From Sediminitomix flava (lineage in GTDB: Bacteria; Bacteroidota; Bacteroidia; Cytophagales; Flammeovirgaceae), in contig NZ_QGDO01000009.1 of NCBI RefSeq assembly GCF_003149185.1, positions 124,001-188,000 on the forward strand: a DNA stretch of 64,000 bases, given 5' to 3'. Under the pieces are notes generated by a model, which was not told the DNA's origin, made no database searches, and saw nothing but the letters and a program-made list of their open reading frames with translations. The position numbers were made by a program, and so were the translations under genes. Positions 1 to 9,094 of this stretch are shown one piece after another; within the stretch, counting starts at the first letter, position 1, and each line of letters begins with the position of its first letter.

Positions 1-610
1 AAAGAGGGGATGTAGTGATGTCAGTCAGGTAATCTTTCAATGCCCCTACATTTGGGTCAATCGACATACAGTTGTCATTGAGCACAATCAGAAGGTTGGC
101 ATCGCTAACTCCTGCATGGTTCATAGCCTCGAAAGCCATACCTGCAGTCATAGCGCCATCTCCGATTACGGCAATGTGCTGTCTATCTTTTTCACCTTTT
201 AATTGAGATGCTACAGCCATACCCAAGGCTGCACCAATTGAAGTAGATGAGTGACCTACCCCAAAGGCATCGTATTCACTTTCATCTCTTTTTGGGAAAC
301 CAGAAAGCCCACCATACTGACGGTTCGTATGAAATTCTTCACGACGACCAGTCAATATTTTGTGTCCGTATGCCTGATGTCCAACATCCCATACCAAACG
401 GTCATAAGGAGTATTGAATACATAATGCAAAGCAACGGTTAGTTCAGTAACACCTAAACTAGCACCAAAATGGCCTCCAAAAACAGAGACATGATCAATA
501 ATAAATTGTCTCAACTCTGTACATACTTCGTACATTTGTTGAGGATCGAGCTTCCTGAGATCGTTTGGATCTTTGATCTGAGCAAGCAGTTTACCGGGTT
601 TGATCAACAT
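1..610 (-). CDS. dxs: 1-deoxy-D-xylulose-5-phosphate synthase, N-terminal part (cut by window edge)
   Basis: Translation of the complement from an ATG at 610 stays open to base 1, giving about 203 residues of a protein that is normally about 630. It matches the TPP-binding N-terminal domain of Dxs: an early LDPQQM stretch, the [17 protein letters not shown] segment, [14 protein letters not shown], and the thiamine diphosphate motif GDG (near residue 150) followed by NDN. The enzyme condenses pyruvate and glyceraldehyde-3-phosphate to DXP, the first step of the MEP isoprenoid pathway, in the cytoplasm. The C-terminal transketolase-like domains lie outside the window. A TAnnTTTG-type promoter element sits about 55 bases upstream of the start. 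The family assignment is firm. Confidence 0.95.
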   Translation of the reverse strand, partial: MLIKPGKLLAQIKDPNDLRKLDPQQMYEVCTELRQFIIDHVSVFGGHFGASLGVTELTVALHYVFNTPYDRLVWDVGHQAYGHKILTGRREEFHTNRQYGGLSGFPKRDESEYDAFGVGHSSTSIGAALGMAVASQLKGEKDRQHIAVIGDGAMTAGMAFEAMNHAGVSDANLLIVLNDNCMSIDPNVGALKDYLTDITTSPL

Positions 611-664
611 AATTCTTATTACTTATACCTGACGACAGTCCTTCTTTTTTTAAGAATCGACTAG

Positions 665-672
665 CAAATATA
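665..672 (-). promoter_or_regulatory. candidate -7 box of the dxs promoter
   Basis: The complement reads TATATTTG, which matches the Bacteroidota primary sigma -7 consensus TAnnTTTG, 54 bases before the dxs ATG. No clear TTG -33 element is seen at the expected distance, so this is a motif-based guess. Confidence 0.4.
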
Positions 673-823
673 ATATTTCAAAGGGAAAGACTTTCTTTTT
701 AAATTGGTAAATCCATATTTGAATGCATAGCAAATCTAGAATATAGATAAAGCTAACTATAATATATACAATATTTATCAGAGAATAGACTTCCTATTCG
801 ATCAAATTCACGAATATTCAGAT

Positions 824-1678
824 TTATAAAGACTCTGAAAGAAGGATTTCCCAAGCTTTTTCAAGCTCCCCTTGATCTAATAACTTTGCCGCTTCCGTAT
901 GAACTTCGGCTCTTGTCTTTAATTGTGTAATATTTTTTTCTTCTTGCAATACAGGTATTGCTTCTATATTTGCCAGTTTCCCTAAATGATTTCCAGTAAG
1001 TATTGTACTACTTTTAATCTCTTCAGGAAGAAGGTCTATACCAATTCCTTTTTTGCGTAATGGTTTTTCTACTTCAAACAATGCATTTCCGTTTGCTCTA
1101 GAATACCAATTACCACCCATTCTACCAACTAGATCAAGCTTTTGCGTATCTACTTTACCATCTTCATCAAGAATCCTTTCATGGAAGTGAGCTTTGATAA
1201 CTTCACAAATCACAAGATTTCCTGCACCGCCTTCATCTCCTAATGAAATTACTTCTTTCACTTTACACTCAAATTGAGCTGGAGCTTCTGCAACTCTTGG
1301 TGGTTTTACTAATTCAGAGGGTAACTCTGTGAAGCCAGCTTTAACAAATTCATTGACACCTTTATCATATTCAGTGCTTGACAATGACATTTGTTCAACC
1401 ATATCATAATTAACGACATTGATCACAACCTCTTTTACCTCAAGCACATTTTCGAGTGTATGCTTGGTGGTATTGTCTCTCACTCTTCGGGCAGGGGAAA
1501 AAATGAGAATTGGAGGGTTTGCACTAAAAGCATTGAAAAAGCTAAAGGGACTAAGATTGACATTGCCATCCTGATCAATCGTACTAGCAAAAGCGATTGG
1601 TCTGGGAGCTACAACTCCTAGCATGTAGGAATGGAAAACGCCAACACTTACCTCTGAAGGAGCAATGGTTTTGTACAT
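824..1678 (-). CDS. flavin reductase-like, FMN-binding split-barrel protein
   Basis: The protein has 284 residues. Residues about 12-195 look like the flavin reductase-like / FMN-binding split barrel family (COG1853), with a GVVAPRPIAFAST strand and NLSPFSFFNAFSANPP loop where FMN phosphate and isoalloxazine contacts usually lie. Family members bind FMN and many reduce it with NAD(P)H to feed a monooxygenase; no partner oxygenase is nearby, so the substrate is unknown. The C-terminal 80 or so residues are outside the usual domain and look helical. It sits in the same direction as dxs but 213 bases away, so it is probably a separate unit. Confidence 0.8.
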   Translation of the reverse strand: MYKTIAPSEVSVGVFHSYMLGVVAPRPIAFASTIDQDGNVNLSPFSFFNAFSANPPILIFSPARRVRDNTTKHTLENVLEVKEVVINVVNYDMVEQMSLSSTEYDKGVNEFVKAGFTELPSELVKPPRVAEAPAQFECKVKEVISLGDEGGAGNLVICEVIKAHFHERILDEDGKVDTQKLDLVGRMGGNWYSRANGNALFEVEKPLRKKGIGIDLLPEEIKSSTILTGNHLGKLANIEAIPVLQEEKNITQLKTRAEVHTEAAKLLDQGELEKAWEILLSESL

Positions 1679-1815
1679 AGTTAATAAGCTTTGTCTACTG
1701 GTCGTATGTGTTTTTCTTACCTTTATAAGACAGGATATCCTTTAAATGTTTAGCAAAAAAATGATTTTTTACTCATAAAGGCATTTCAATACGTGCCTTT
1801 GGTAAAAAGAGTAAT

Positions 1816-2874
1816 TTATAAACCACTCCAAAAAGATGGATATTTTTCTTTCAGATGGGCAATATACTTATATAAATCCTTGTCAAATTTCTCTTCCCAC
1901 TCTTTTCTGAATTCATTTTGCTTTTCACGATAACGAATAAACCCCATAAAGAAGGTATTGTTTGGTAATTCTTCCTGATCAAAGTAATTGCGATAATTAG
2001 GATTATGGAAAGAAACAGTATCAAGATTTGCTACAATTTCTTCAATCTTAGCTTGTTTGAGGTTATTCTTTTCTTCGTCATTCATCTCTGAATCAAAGGA
2101 TTCATAGAGTTGATTTAATGACTGACTAGATTGAATTATATATTGAGTAAACTTGCTACGATCTTCTTTTGCTAAGGAATAATTTGTATATTTCTCTGAT
2201 TGTTCGCCGTATTTATCCTTCAAATATAGTTTAGCTCCCTCGTCACCTATAAATGATGCGAGATTTTCGTTATAACTAATATTACTTTTGATGAAGATGG
2301 TACCATGCGTGAGTTCATGAATAATGAGATTAGCTAGGCTAGCTTCACTCCTTTTTAACATCGATGAAAGGATGGGGTCGTTTAGAAAACCGAGGGTAGA
2401 CCAAGCGCTGACTTCTCGAATGTCAGTGTCAAAACCTTGATTTTTCCATATTTTTTCTTCAGCCACAGCTTTGTCATATTCGAAGAATCCTTTGTAGCTA
2501 AAAGAGCCTGCAATAGGGAACATCCACCTCACTGCTTTCATCTCAAATGGGGGGCAAGCAGTAACAACCCACAGAATGGGTTTGTCTTGTTGATCGAACA
2601 TTTTTTCATAGCTATTGGACGGATTTAATCCAAGAGAGTTGACCGTAAACTTTTTAATGTCTTGAATTAATGCTATTTTGTCCTTCAGAATTTGAGGATA
2701 TTTTTCGTCATTGGTGTATTTAGAGATGGGTTGTGCCGAAGTCAGAATTTTTACTTGACCTTTCAGTTGTCCCCAACCATATACAACAGATTGATAGTGA
2801 ATAATTAAAAAGGATAGGGATAAAAGAATTCCTACAGAAAATAATATTTTTAGTATTCTCTTTTTGTTTAGCAT
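1816..2874 (-). CDS. putative membrane-anchored aminopeptidase (PF10023-like)
   Basis: The protein has 352 residues, with a single hydrophobic segment at about 9-26 that should act as an uncleaved signal anchor. The body resembles the predicted zinc aminopeptidase family COG4324/PF10023: it contains HELTH (H186, E187, H190), a zinc-protease HExxH motif, preceded by the WSTLGFLNDP segment typical of the family and followed by NENLASFIGDEGA, which could supply the third ligand. It is expected to face the periplasm. Function is by family resemblance only. It is divergent from the ArsR-type gene at 3068 across a 193-base gap. Confidence 0.75.
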   Translation of the reverse strand: MLNKKRILKILFSVGILLSLSFLIIHYQSVVYGWGQLKGQVKILTSAQPISKYTNDEKYPQILKDKIALIQDIKKFTVNSLGLNPSNSYEKMFDQQDKPILWVVTACPPFEMKAVRWMFPIAGSFSYKGFFEYDKAVAEEKIWKNQGFDTDIREVSAWSTLGFLNDPILSSMLKRSEASLANLIIHELTHGTIFIKSNISYNENLASFIGDEGAKLYLKDKYGEQSEKYTNYSLAKEDRSKFTQYIIQSSQSLNQLYESFDSEMNDEEKNNLKQAKIEEIVANLDTVSFHNPNYRNYFDQEELPNNTFFMGFIRYREKQNEFRKEWEEKFDKDLYKYIAHLKEKYPSFWSGL

Positions 2875-3067
2875 AGAATAAATTATTACTAAATATTTTG
2901 ATGCTCAATTTAATTTCGGACGTACTTTCAAAGTAATGAAATTAATTTAGCTATGAATTGGATTTAAAATTTTTAATACTGCAAGTTTTTTAACCAACTC
3001 TATAACAGGTACTCATTTTAATGGCAATTGTACTCGTTGCCAAACTACTGTTTAATTACGACTATTT

Positions 3068-3364
3068 ATGAAAGACACTATGCTTTATACGTTAGAGCAG
3101 GACAAAATTTCAAAGTATGCGAAAGCAATGGCACATCCTGCGCGTGTTTTTATTTTGAATTACTTATTGGAAAATGAATCATGCTATGCTGGTGACATAG
3201 TAGCAAAATTACCAATGGCTCAATCATCAGCTTCTCAGCATTTAAGAGAGTTAAAAATTGCTGGATTGATTAAGGGTAAAAATGAATTACCAAAGATTAA
3301 GTATAGTATTGAAATTGAAAACTGGAAAGAAGCAAGTAAGCTATTTGGTGGATTTTTCAATTAA
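3068..3364 (+). CDS. ArsR-family winged-helix transcriptional regulator
   Basis: A small protein of 98 residues formed almost entirely of an ArsR/SmtB-type winged helix: AMAHPARVFILNYLL as helix 1-2, then GDIVAKLPMAQSSASQHLREL as the helix-turn-helix and a wing around GKNELPKIKYSI. ArsR proteins repress operons by binding as dimers. The classic ELCVC metal-binding motif is not intact (SCYAGD, one Cys), so metal sensing is doubtful. It is followed directly by a strong terminator, so it appears monocistronic. The divergent aminopeptidase gene is a possible target, but no operator was identified. Confidence 0.85.
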   Translation: MKDTMLYTLEQDKISKYAKAMAHPARVFILNYLLENESCYAGDIVAKLPMAQSSASQHLRELKIAGLIKGKNELPKIKYSIEIENWKEASKLFGGFFN

Positions 3365-3426
3365 TGTACTAAACATTGAAATAATATAAAGATTTCAATA
3401 TCAATCTTAAAAAAGTAATATTAATA

Positions 3427-3456
3427 AAGAGAAAGTTTGAACTTTCTCTTTTTTTT
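3427..3456 (+). terminator. rho-independent terminator of the ArsR-type gene
   Basis: A perfect 10-bp stem AAGAGAAAGT / ACTTTCTCTT with a 4-base loop is followed by six or more T. It lies about 60 bases after the stop of the ArsR-type gene. Confidence 0.75.
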
Positions 3457-3576
3457 ATCGTTTTTTGTCTATGCTGAGAGTGCAATAAAGTTTCTTTCAA
3501 AAAAGAAATTAAAAATATAGGGAAGCAAGCTTCCCCAAATTTAACACCCTTAGTTGTGATTGAGTACCATCGAAAG

Positions 3577-3603
3577 GAGATGCATCTTATGCGTCTCTTT
3601 TTT
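3577..3603 (+). terminator. orphan plus-strand terminator-like hairpin
   Basis: A 9-bp stem GAGATGCAT / ATGCGTCTC (one G-T wobble) with a 3-base loop is followed by TTTTTT. The nearest plus-strand gene already has its own terminator 120 bases upstream, so this hairpin has no obvious gene to end. On the minus strand the T-run is poor, and it lies just beyond the stop of the lipoprotein gene at 3622. It may mark the 3' end of a small RNA. Confidence 0.5.
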
Positions 3604-3621
3604 AGTATATAGAAGTTACAA

Positions 3622-4104
3622 CTATTGTAAAAACTCGAAACGAGCACCTCTTTTCTCAATAAACCAATTATTTCTTACTTCGATAGCTTGTAATGTAGAA
3701 TCTGCAATTACACCGCTAGGCCACGGCGTAAACTCCAATGAAGAAGAACTACCTTTCGCGGTAAAATCATATTCCACTAATGTTAGATTATTAAAACCTT
3801 TGATAAAGAGCTCATAAGTACCATCAGGGAAATTAAATGGTAATTCGATGGTTTCTGACTCAGGGTTAGAACTTTCTGCGGAAAGGATAATAGAGCTATC
3901 TAGTTCAAGGAAAAGATCAAGATCAGCCCCTTGTTCTAATTCGTTTTCTTCATTTATCCAATTCACAGATATAACTAAACCACGTTCATCAATTACTCCA
4001 TTGGCAATAGAAGTTTCATCATTATTATTACAGCTTAGCATAGATAAGGATAGAGCTAAAAAGCCCACTATACCAAAAAGTGAATTCGTTTGCCTATTAA
4101 TCAT
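3622..4104 (-). CDS. hypothetical lipoprotein
   Basis: The protein has 160 residues. The N-terminus is a lipoprotein signal: a hydrophobic core at about 9-24 ending in MLSC with Cys25 as the lipidated residue, then an Asn/Asp-rich linker. The remainder is beta-rich and acidic (NELEQGADLDLFLELDSS), suggesting a small beta-sandwich exposed in the periplasm or at the outer membrane. I do not recognise a family. It is monocistronic, downstream of but separated from the carbon-nitrogen hydrolase. Confidence 0.6.
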   Translation of the reverse strand: MINRQTNSLFGIVGFLALSLSMLSCNNNDETSIANGVIDERGLVISVNWINEENELEQGADLDLFLELDSSIILSAESSNPESETIELPFNFPDGTYELFIKGFNNLTLVEYDFTAKGSSSSLEFTPWPSGVIADSTLQAIEVRNNWFIEKRGARFEFLQ

Positions 4105-4141
4105 TATGTTTTCGTTTTAAAAAAATATCCTATTTATAAAC

Positions 4142-5032
4142 TCAGATGCGATACCTTTTCACTAAATCTTGATAAGCATCTATTCGTCGATCTCTGAAAA
4201 ATGGCCAAATTCTTCTGACATCTTCACTTCTTTTGAGATCGATTTCTACTACTGTATTTTCTTCTTGTTCTCTACTTCCTTCAAATAAAAACTCTCCTTG
4301 AGGACCAGCAACAAAGCTATTACCCCAAAATTGAATTCCTTTTGTGACTTTCGTCCAATCTTCTTCAAATCCTACTCGGTTAACACTGACCACAGGTAAA
4401 CCATTAGCTACGGCATGTCCTCTTTGAGAGATAATCCATGCATTACGCTGTCTGTCTTGCTCATCGTTGGTATCTGTAGTTTCATATCCGATAGCAGTTG
4501 GATAGATTAGAAGGTCTGCTCCAGCCATAGCCATAAGTCTAGCTCCTTCTGGATACCACTGATCCCAACAAACTAAAACACCAAGCCTACCAACAGATGT
4601 ATTTATAGGCTCAAAGCCTAAATCTCCAGGAGTGAAATAGAACTTTTCGTAGTAAGCAGGGTCATCAGGAATGTGCATTTTACGGTAAATGCCCGCAATG
4701 CTTCCATCAGATTCTAGAACAACAGCAGTGTTGTGATAAATGCCTGGTGCTCTTTTTTCAAAAAGCGAAGTCACAATCACAATCCCTAATTCTTTAGCTA
4801 ATTGTCCAAATCGGTCTGTAGATGGTCCAGGAATTGATTCTGCCCAATCAAATTTTTCAACCTCTTCTGCCTGACAAAAATATAAGCCTGTGTGCAATTC
4901 TTGAAGAACAACTAGTTTAGCGCCTTTCGCTGCACAATCTCTAATCCCAGCAATACTCTTTTGAATATTGACCTCGTGGTCGGCAACACAGCTTTGTTGC
5001 ACTAAACCAACTTTGAGTTTTTGTTGACTCAT
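4142..5032 (-). CDS. aguB: carbon-nitrogen hydrolase, N-carbamoylputrescine amidase-like
   Basis: The protein has 296 residues from the ATG at 5032, chosen because it starts MSQQKLKVGLVQQ at the normal family beginning and has GGAG a few bases upstream; an ATG at 5065 in frame would add 11 residues. It is a nitrilase-superfamily enzyme with the catalytic triad Glu45 (VLQELH), Lys118 (YRKMHIPDDP) and Cys155 (VCWDQW). The closest recognisable group is AguB, which hydrolyses N-carbamoylputrescine to putrescine in the agmatine deiminase route. The usual partner agmatine deiminase (aguA) is not adjacent, so the specific substrate is inferred from sequence similarity. Confidence 0.88.
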   Translation of the reverse strand: MSQQKLKVGLVQQSCVADHEVNIQKSIAGIRDCAAKGAKLVVLQELHTGLYFCQAEEVEKFDWAESIPGPSTDRFGQLAKELGIVIVTSLFEKRAPGIYHNTAVVLESDGSIAGIYRKMHIPDDPAYYEKFYFTPGDLGFEPINTSVGRLGVLVCWDQWYPEGARLMAMAGADLLIYPTAIGYETTDTNDEQDRQRNAWIISQRGHAVANGLPVVSVNRVGFEEDWTKVTKGIQFWGNSFVAGPQGEFLFEGSREQEENTVVEIDLKRSEDVRRIWPFFRDRRIDAYQDLVKRYRI

Positions 5033-5159
5033 GATTTCTCCATTAAATACCTTGAAGTCGGGCAATATATTAAAATTACACCTATTCTCAGTTTCGAATA
5101 TTAGACTTTTACTCGATAACTTTTTTTATTTTCAATGGATTCAAATCCTTAACTTTTCT

Positions 5160-6344
5160 TTACGCTAGTTTTTGAATTTGTTTCTGAACTAGGATGGTAT
5201 TTATACTCCAAAGGATAATACTTAGGCTGATAATAAGCCAAAATGTATTTTTAATAGGGTTAGAAACTTCTCCAAAGTTTGTCATGAAGTCTAAAGGAAG
5301 AAGCGAAATAATGCCCATTGAAGAGATACCGATGAATAGGACTATTCCTGCAAATCCTTTGCTGTAAAATTTGACTATTTCTTGATAATCGATCCCCAAT
5401 TGAATGAGCATTTGTAGCTCTGTTCGATTTCTAGTGAGAAGAAGTTGGAAGGCTAGAATGAATATGAAAATGGCAAGTACAAGAATGAATAGCGAAATCC
5501 CTCCTACGCTACCAAGTACAGTATGTGCAATTGAAATCACCTTGCTTCCTTTTATTTTTTCTTGATTGGTTTGATAATTATTCTCTTCGAGGTATTTAGG
5601 TAAATCTTCAATGGCTGAACTGTTGGTGGCGAGTAAAACCCTAGAAGGTTTATTGTCTTGGTCGCCATAGTTTGAGTTTGCCCACTTTAGGAATGACTCA
5701 GGAACAAGAATAGAATTGATTCTGTCAGTAAAACCTACAATTCTAGCTCTTAGTATTTTCTCTTTATATCTGTTTTTTTTACTTCTTAGTTTTAAATTGA
5801 AGCTCACTTGCCGAATCATGTTTTCAGATACTTGAGGTAAGCCTTGTCCTGCTGAAAATCCAAAATTGTATAGCATTAGATACTGACGAGGTATGACAAT
5901 CGGTACTTCTGAAGATTTTTCATTCCATTGCCATCTGTGCAGGTCAATGTCTAGATACTGATCAGGTACAGATTCAAAAAATAAGTAGGTGTAGAAATCA
6001 GGTAAAAAGCTATTTTTTTCAATAAAGGCATAAGCTTTAAACTGATTCTTTTTGAAAGGTACAACGGAATCAAATAATTCTGAACCTTGAAGCTTCTCGA
6101 TCTCAGAAGAAGAAAAAGTATTGTCAGATAAACCGATCGAATTGAAAAGAGAAACTTTTTTATTGATGACAATATATTCTGTACCTAAAGCCCCTTGTTT
6201 ATTCGCTAAAAGACTATTGAGGGATTGGTAAAAATGCCATGAAAGTCCACAAAGAACCATCCCGATTACACTTCCGAGGATAGCTCCTATAAAATATGTT
6301 TTATTGATATTCTTAAGTAAGACTTTTTGAGCGAGTTTATTCAT
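5160..6344 (-). CDS. FtsX/MacB-like ABC transporter permease
   Basis: The protein has 394 residues with the FtsX-type topology: one transmembrane helix near residues 18-38, a large periplasmic domain of about 230 residues, then three helices in the last 130 residues (around 275-303, 328-350 and 365-385). The loop RTELQMLIQLGIDYQEI between helices 2 and 3 is the characteristic cytoplasmic coupling segment. FtsX-like permeases work with a separate MacB/LolD-type ATPase, and none lies beside it, so the partner must be elsewhere. The substrate is unknown; lipoprotein release or efflux are possibilities. Confidence 0.75.
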   Translation of the reverse strand: MNKLAQKVLLKNINKTYFIGAILGSVIGMVLCGLSWHFYQSLNSLLANKQGALGTEYIVINKKVSLFNSIGLSDNTFSSSEIEKLQGSELFDSVVPFKKNQFKAYAFIEKNSFLPDFYTYLFFESVPDQYLDIDLHRWQWNEKSSEVPIVIPRQYLMLYNFGFSAGQGLPQVSENMIRQVSFNLKLRSKKNRYKEKILRARIVGFTDRINSILVPESFLKWANSNYGDQDNKPSRVLLATNSSAIEDLPKYLEENNYQTNQEKIKGSKVISIAHTVLGSVGGISLFILVLAIFIFILAFQLLLTRNRTELQMLIQLGIDYQEIVKFYSKGFAGIVLFIGISSMGIISLLPLDFMTNFGEVSNPIKNTFWLIISLSIILWSINTILVQKQIQKLA

Positions 6345-6376
6345 TAAAAAGTATCGTTAGGATAGAAAAAAGAAAA

Positions 6377-6408
6377 GCGAGAGTAAAACTTTGTTGCTCT
6401 ACTCTCGC
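6377..6408 (-). terminator. terminator after the TPR gene
   Basis: A 9-bp perfect stem GCGAGAGTA / TACTCTCGC is followed on the minus strand by CTTTTCTTTTTT, placed between the TPR gene and the FtsX-like gene. Confidence 0.6.
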
Positions 6409-6432
6409 TCAAATTTATAACTATTCAAGAAA

Positions 6433-7839
6433 TTATTTCTTCTCATCATCAATAGCACGAATTACATTTCGAATGATATCTTTTTGTTCTTCTGTCGTAA
6501 AGAAGTTTAAAAGGTCTTTATGTAAATCATAATTCAATTTCAGACCTGCTCTCAAGAAATGTTCGGCTTGCTTCAAATCTCCAATGATTAGATTATAAGC
6601 AACAATTCGGTAATGAAGTTCTGCTTTTTTGGGGAATGCATCTGCACCACTTTCCAAAATACGAATAGCCTCTTCTGTTTCACCATTCTGATGGTAGATG
6701 TCAGCCCAGTTTATCCACATTTTATGGTTGTCATGCTCATAGAGTTCTGCTTTCTCAAATGCTTCAAGAGCTGAAGTGGTATTTCCCATTGCCTTTTCAG
6801 CCTCGCCTAAAGTACTCCAATAAAGGGCATATTGAGGATAAACATCTGTTGCTTTTTTCAAATAATGAATAGCTTCAGAATACAGGTTTTCCTTAAAAAG
6901 GCAAAGACCTATACCATACAATGCTTCATCATAATTCGGGTCTATTTTAAGTGCTCTTCGGTAATTACGAATAGCAACTTTATAGTCTTTTAGATGTTCT
7001 GCTGCTGCTCCAATATGACAATAAACCTCTGCTGTAGGATCTTCAGTATCAAGCGTCTTAATATAAGCATTCAAGGCTTGACGGTACTCTTTCATATTCA
7101 TGAAAGCATTACCCATATTGAAGAAGGCAGAAGAGAATTGATCGTCAATTAGCGTTGCGTATTCATAGGCTTGAGCTGATTTCTCAAATTCATCAAGGTA
7201 TTCAAATGCAACACCAAGGTTGAACCAACCTTGTGCAGAATAAGGATCTTTATCTACTACACGTTCAAAGAAGGGAAGTTCATCTCTTAAATTTCCTGCT
7301 TCTTTTAAACAAGCAACAAGTTCATAGACAGCATCTTCATGCTCAATATTATGACGAATTGCTCTCTTATAATATTCAATAGCAGGTTCTAATTCACCAA
7401 AAGAATGATGAGTAAAACCTAAACAATAATATACTTCTGATTCATCTTCTGCAAAAGGAAGTGCTTTATGAAAATATTCAAGAGCTTCTTCTTTACGATG
7501 CATAGCTGAAAGTAAAGAACCCTTAGCAAAGAGAATGTCAAAATCTAATGGATTGATTTGTTCTGCTTTTTCAGCAACTTGTAGTGCATTACCATATTCT
7601 CCAACAGAAGTAAGAATACGTACTTGATGCATCATTAATTCTGTAGAATATGGATATTGCTCTAAAGCGGTTTGGCATACGTTGAGGGCATCTCTAAAGC
7701 GAAGTAATTCAAGATAATGTTCAATGATTTGTTCAAACACATCAAGGTCGAAAAACTCCGATGTATTATTCTTAATCATTTGTTCGTAACGCTTTAAAGC
7801 CTCTGTAAAATCTCTATTTTTCCTTGAGCTGTCTGCCAT
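6433..7839 (-). CDS. tetratricopeptide repeat protein
   Basis: The protein has 468 residues and is almost wholly made of 34-residue TPR units, recognisable by repeated patterns such as YYCLGFTHHSFGELEPAIEY, AFFNMGNAFMNMKEYRQALN and ALYGIGLCLFKENLYSEAIH. There is no signal peptide, so it is probably cytoplasmic. TPR arrays serve as protein-docking scaffolds; the partner is unknown. Similar all-TPR proteins are common in Cytophagales genomes. It stands alone between a terminator and a 229-base upstream gap. Confidence 0.85.
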   Translation of the reverse strand: MADSSRKNRDFTEALKRYEQMIKNNTSEFFDLDVFEQIIEHYLELLRFRDALNVCQTALEQYPYSTELMMHQVRILTSVGEYGNALQVAEKAEQINPLDFDILFAKGSLLSAMHRKEEALEYFHKALPFAEDESEVYYCLGFTHHSFGELEPAIEYYKRAIRHNIEHEDAVYELVACLKEAGNLRDELPFFERVVDKDPYSAQGWFNLGVAFEYLDEFEKSAQAYEYATLIDDQFSSAFFNMGNAFMNMKEYRQALNAYIKTLDTEDPTAEVYCHIGAAAEHLKDYKVAIRNYRRALKIDPNYDEALYGIGLCLFKENLYSEAIHYLKKATDVYPQYALYWSTLGEAEKAMGNTTSALEAFEKAELYEHDNHKMWINWADIYHQNGETEEAIRILESGADAFPKKAELHYRIVAYNLIIGDLKQAEHFLRAGLKLNYDLHKDLLNFFTTEEQKDIIRNVIRAIDDEKK

Positions 7840-8068
7840 TAAGCTATCTCCTCTTTAATTTAAAATTACGAAATCACGATTTCCCGTGGATCGTCTTGAT
7901 AAGCATAAAAAAAACACGTCGGCCTTTGATTGAATTCTATTCAGATCAAAAGTATGACATTTATTCACAGTCTGTAAAACATATTATTAAATGTGGGTTT
8001 TCCATTTTTGATATTTGATGATAGGGTATAAAAAATGGAAGGAGTCCAGTATTTTAAATACGTAGTTA

Positions 8069-9052
8069 TCAAACTTGTGTTGCTGCTATCCAATCAATTG
8101 TATCGGATAGTTCTCTGAATTTATGATTAGTGAAGTTGATAGCTTTTTGATTTTCATAGAAGTTATCCTTTTTCAAGGAATTAATCATAGGTTTTGTGAT
8201 AAATCGTTTTCCGCCAAGCAGTCTACATCTTATTCCATCTAAGATTCGCAGTTTTTCAAGAACAGTAGGGCTAATCCCCATTTTTGGAGCTTTTTTATTC
8301 ATGGCGGTAGCTAAGCTCTCAAAAAACGATTTGTAGGATGTTTTTCCTGCATTTAAGATAAACCTTTCGCTTACAATATCTGATTGAATGAGTGTATAGG
8401 TCATTTCTATAACATCTCTTACATCTACATAATTGAAAGTCCCAATAGGGTAAAAAGGTTTTTGATCTTGTACATGTTTAATGAGCTTTAAGCTACTTCT
8501 TGTCGTATCACCAATTCCTAAAATTACTGAAGGATTAACCATAAAAGCACTTAAACCTTCTGCTATTCCGCGCCAAACTTCTAGTTCTGCTTTGTATTTA
8601 CTCAGAGCATAATGGGATGTGTTTTCATCATATTCCCATTTACTATTTTCAGTGATTTTATCTTTAGATTCGTTGAGTGTAGCGATAGAACTGATGTGGC
8701 AGAAGCGTTTGACCTTAGCTTCTAAGGCTGCATTCACGATTGTGGCTGTTCCTTGAACATTCGTTTCGAGCAAGGTTGATAGCTTATCTGAATATGAGAC
8801 TAATCCTGCTGCATGAATTACATTGTCTGAAGTTCTTAGTTCATCAACAAGTAAGTCATAATCGGATAATTGACCTTCAACATATTCTAAGTTTGAGGGA
8901 ATTTTACTTTTATCTAATTTCTCTAATGTACTTGGTCGAACTAAAGCTTTGACTTTATGCCCTTCAGAAAGGAGTTTTTCAATCATAAAACTTCCTAACA
9001 GTCCTGTTCCTCCTGTAATAAAGTAATTCAAAACTTGCTTAGACTCATTCAT
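8069..9052 (-). CDS. extended short-chain dehydrogenase / NAD-dependent epimerase family
   Basis: The protein has 327 residues. It opens with a Rossmann nucleotide-binding motif TGGTGLLG (residues 13-20) after a beta strand, followed by DNVIHAAGLVSY and the active-site pair YALSKYKAE (Tyr-x3-Lys), with Ser in CHISSIATL upstream. Overall it is an extended SDR resembling dihydroflavonol reductase/3-beta-HSD-type members. The reaction is not assignable. It lies 42 bases downstream of the PHP phosphatase gene in the same direction, so it may be co-transcribed with the polysaccharide module, but this is weak evidence for a sugar substrate. Confidence 0.8.
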   Translation of the reverse strand: MNESKQVLNYFITGGTGLLGSFMIEKLLSEGHKVKALVRPSTLEKLDKSKIPSNLEYVEGQLSDYDLLVDELRTSDNVIHAAGLVSYSDKLSTLLETNVQGTATIVNAALEAKVKRFCHISSIATLNESKDKITENSKWEYDENTSHYALSKYKAELEVWRGIAEGLSAFMVNPSVILGIGDTTRSSLKLIKHVQDQKPFYPIGTFNYVDVRDVIEMTYTLIQSDIVSERFILNAGKTSYKSFFESLATAMNKKAPKMGISPTVLEKLRILDGIRCRLLGGKRFITKPMINSLKKDNFYENQKAINFTNHKFRELSDTIDWIAATQV

Positions 9053-9094
9053 TCTTCCAATATCTTCCTTTTCTTCCCTAAATTTTCTTGAAGG

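Noticed and set aside
8000-8040. Inverted repeat TTCCATTTTT / AAAAATGGAA
   Set aside because: The 21-base loop is AT-rich and there is no proper T-run, so it is likely chance in AT-rich sequence.
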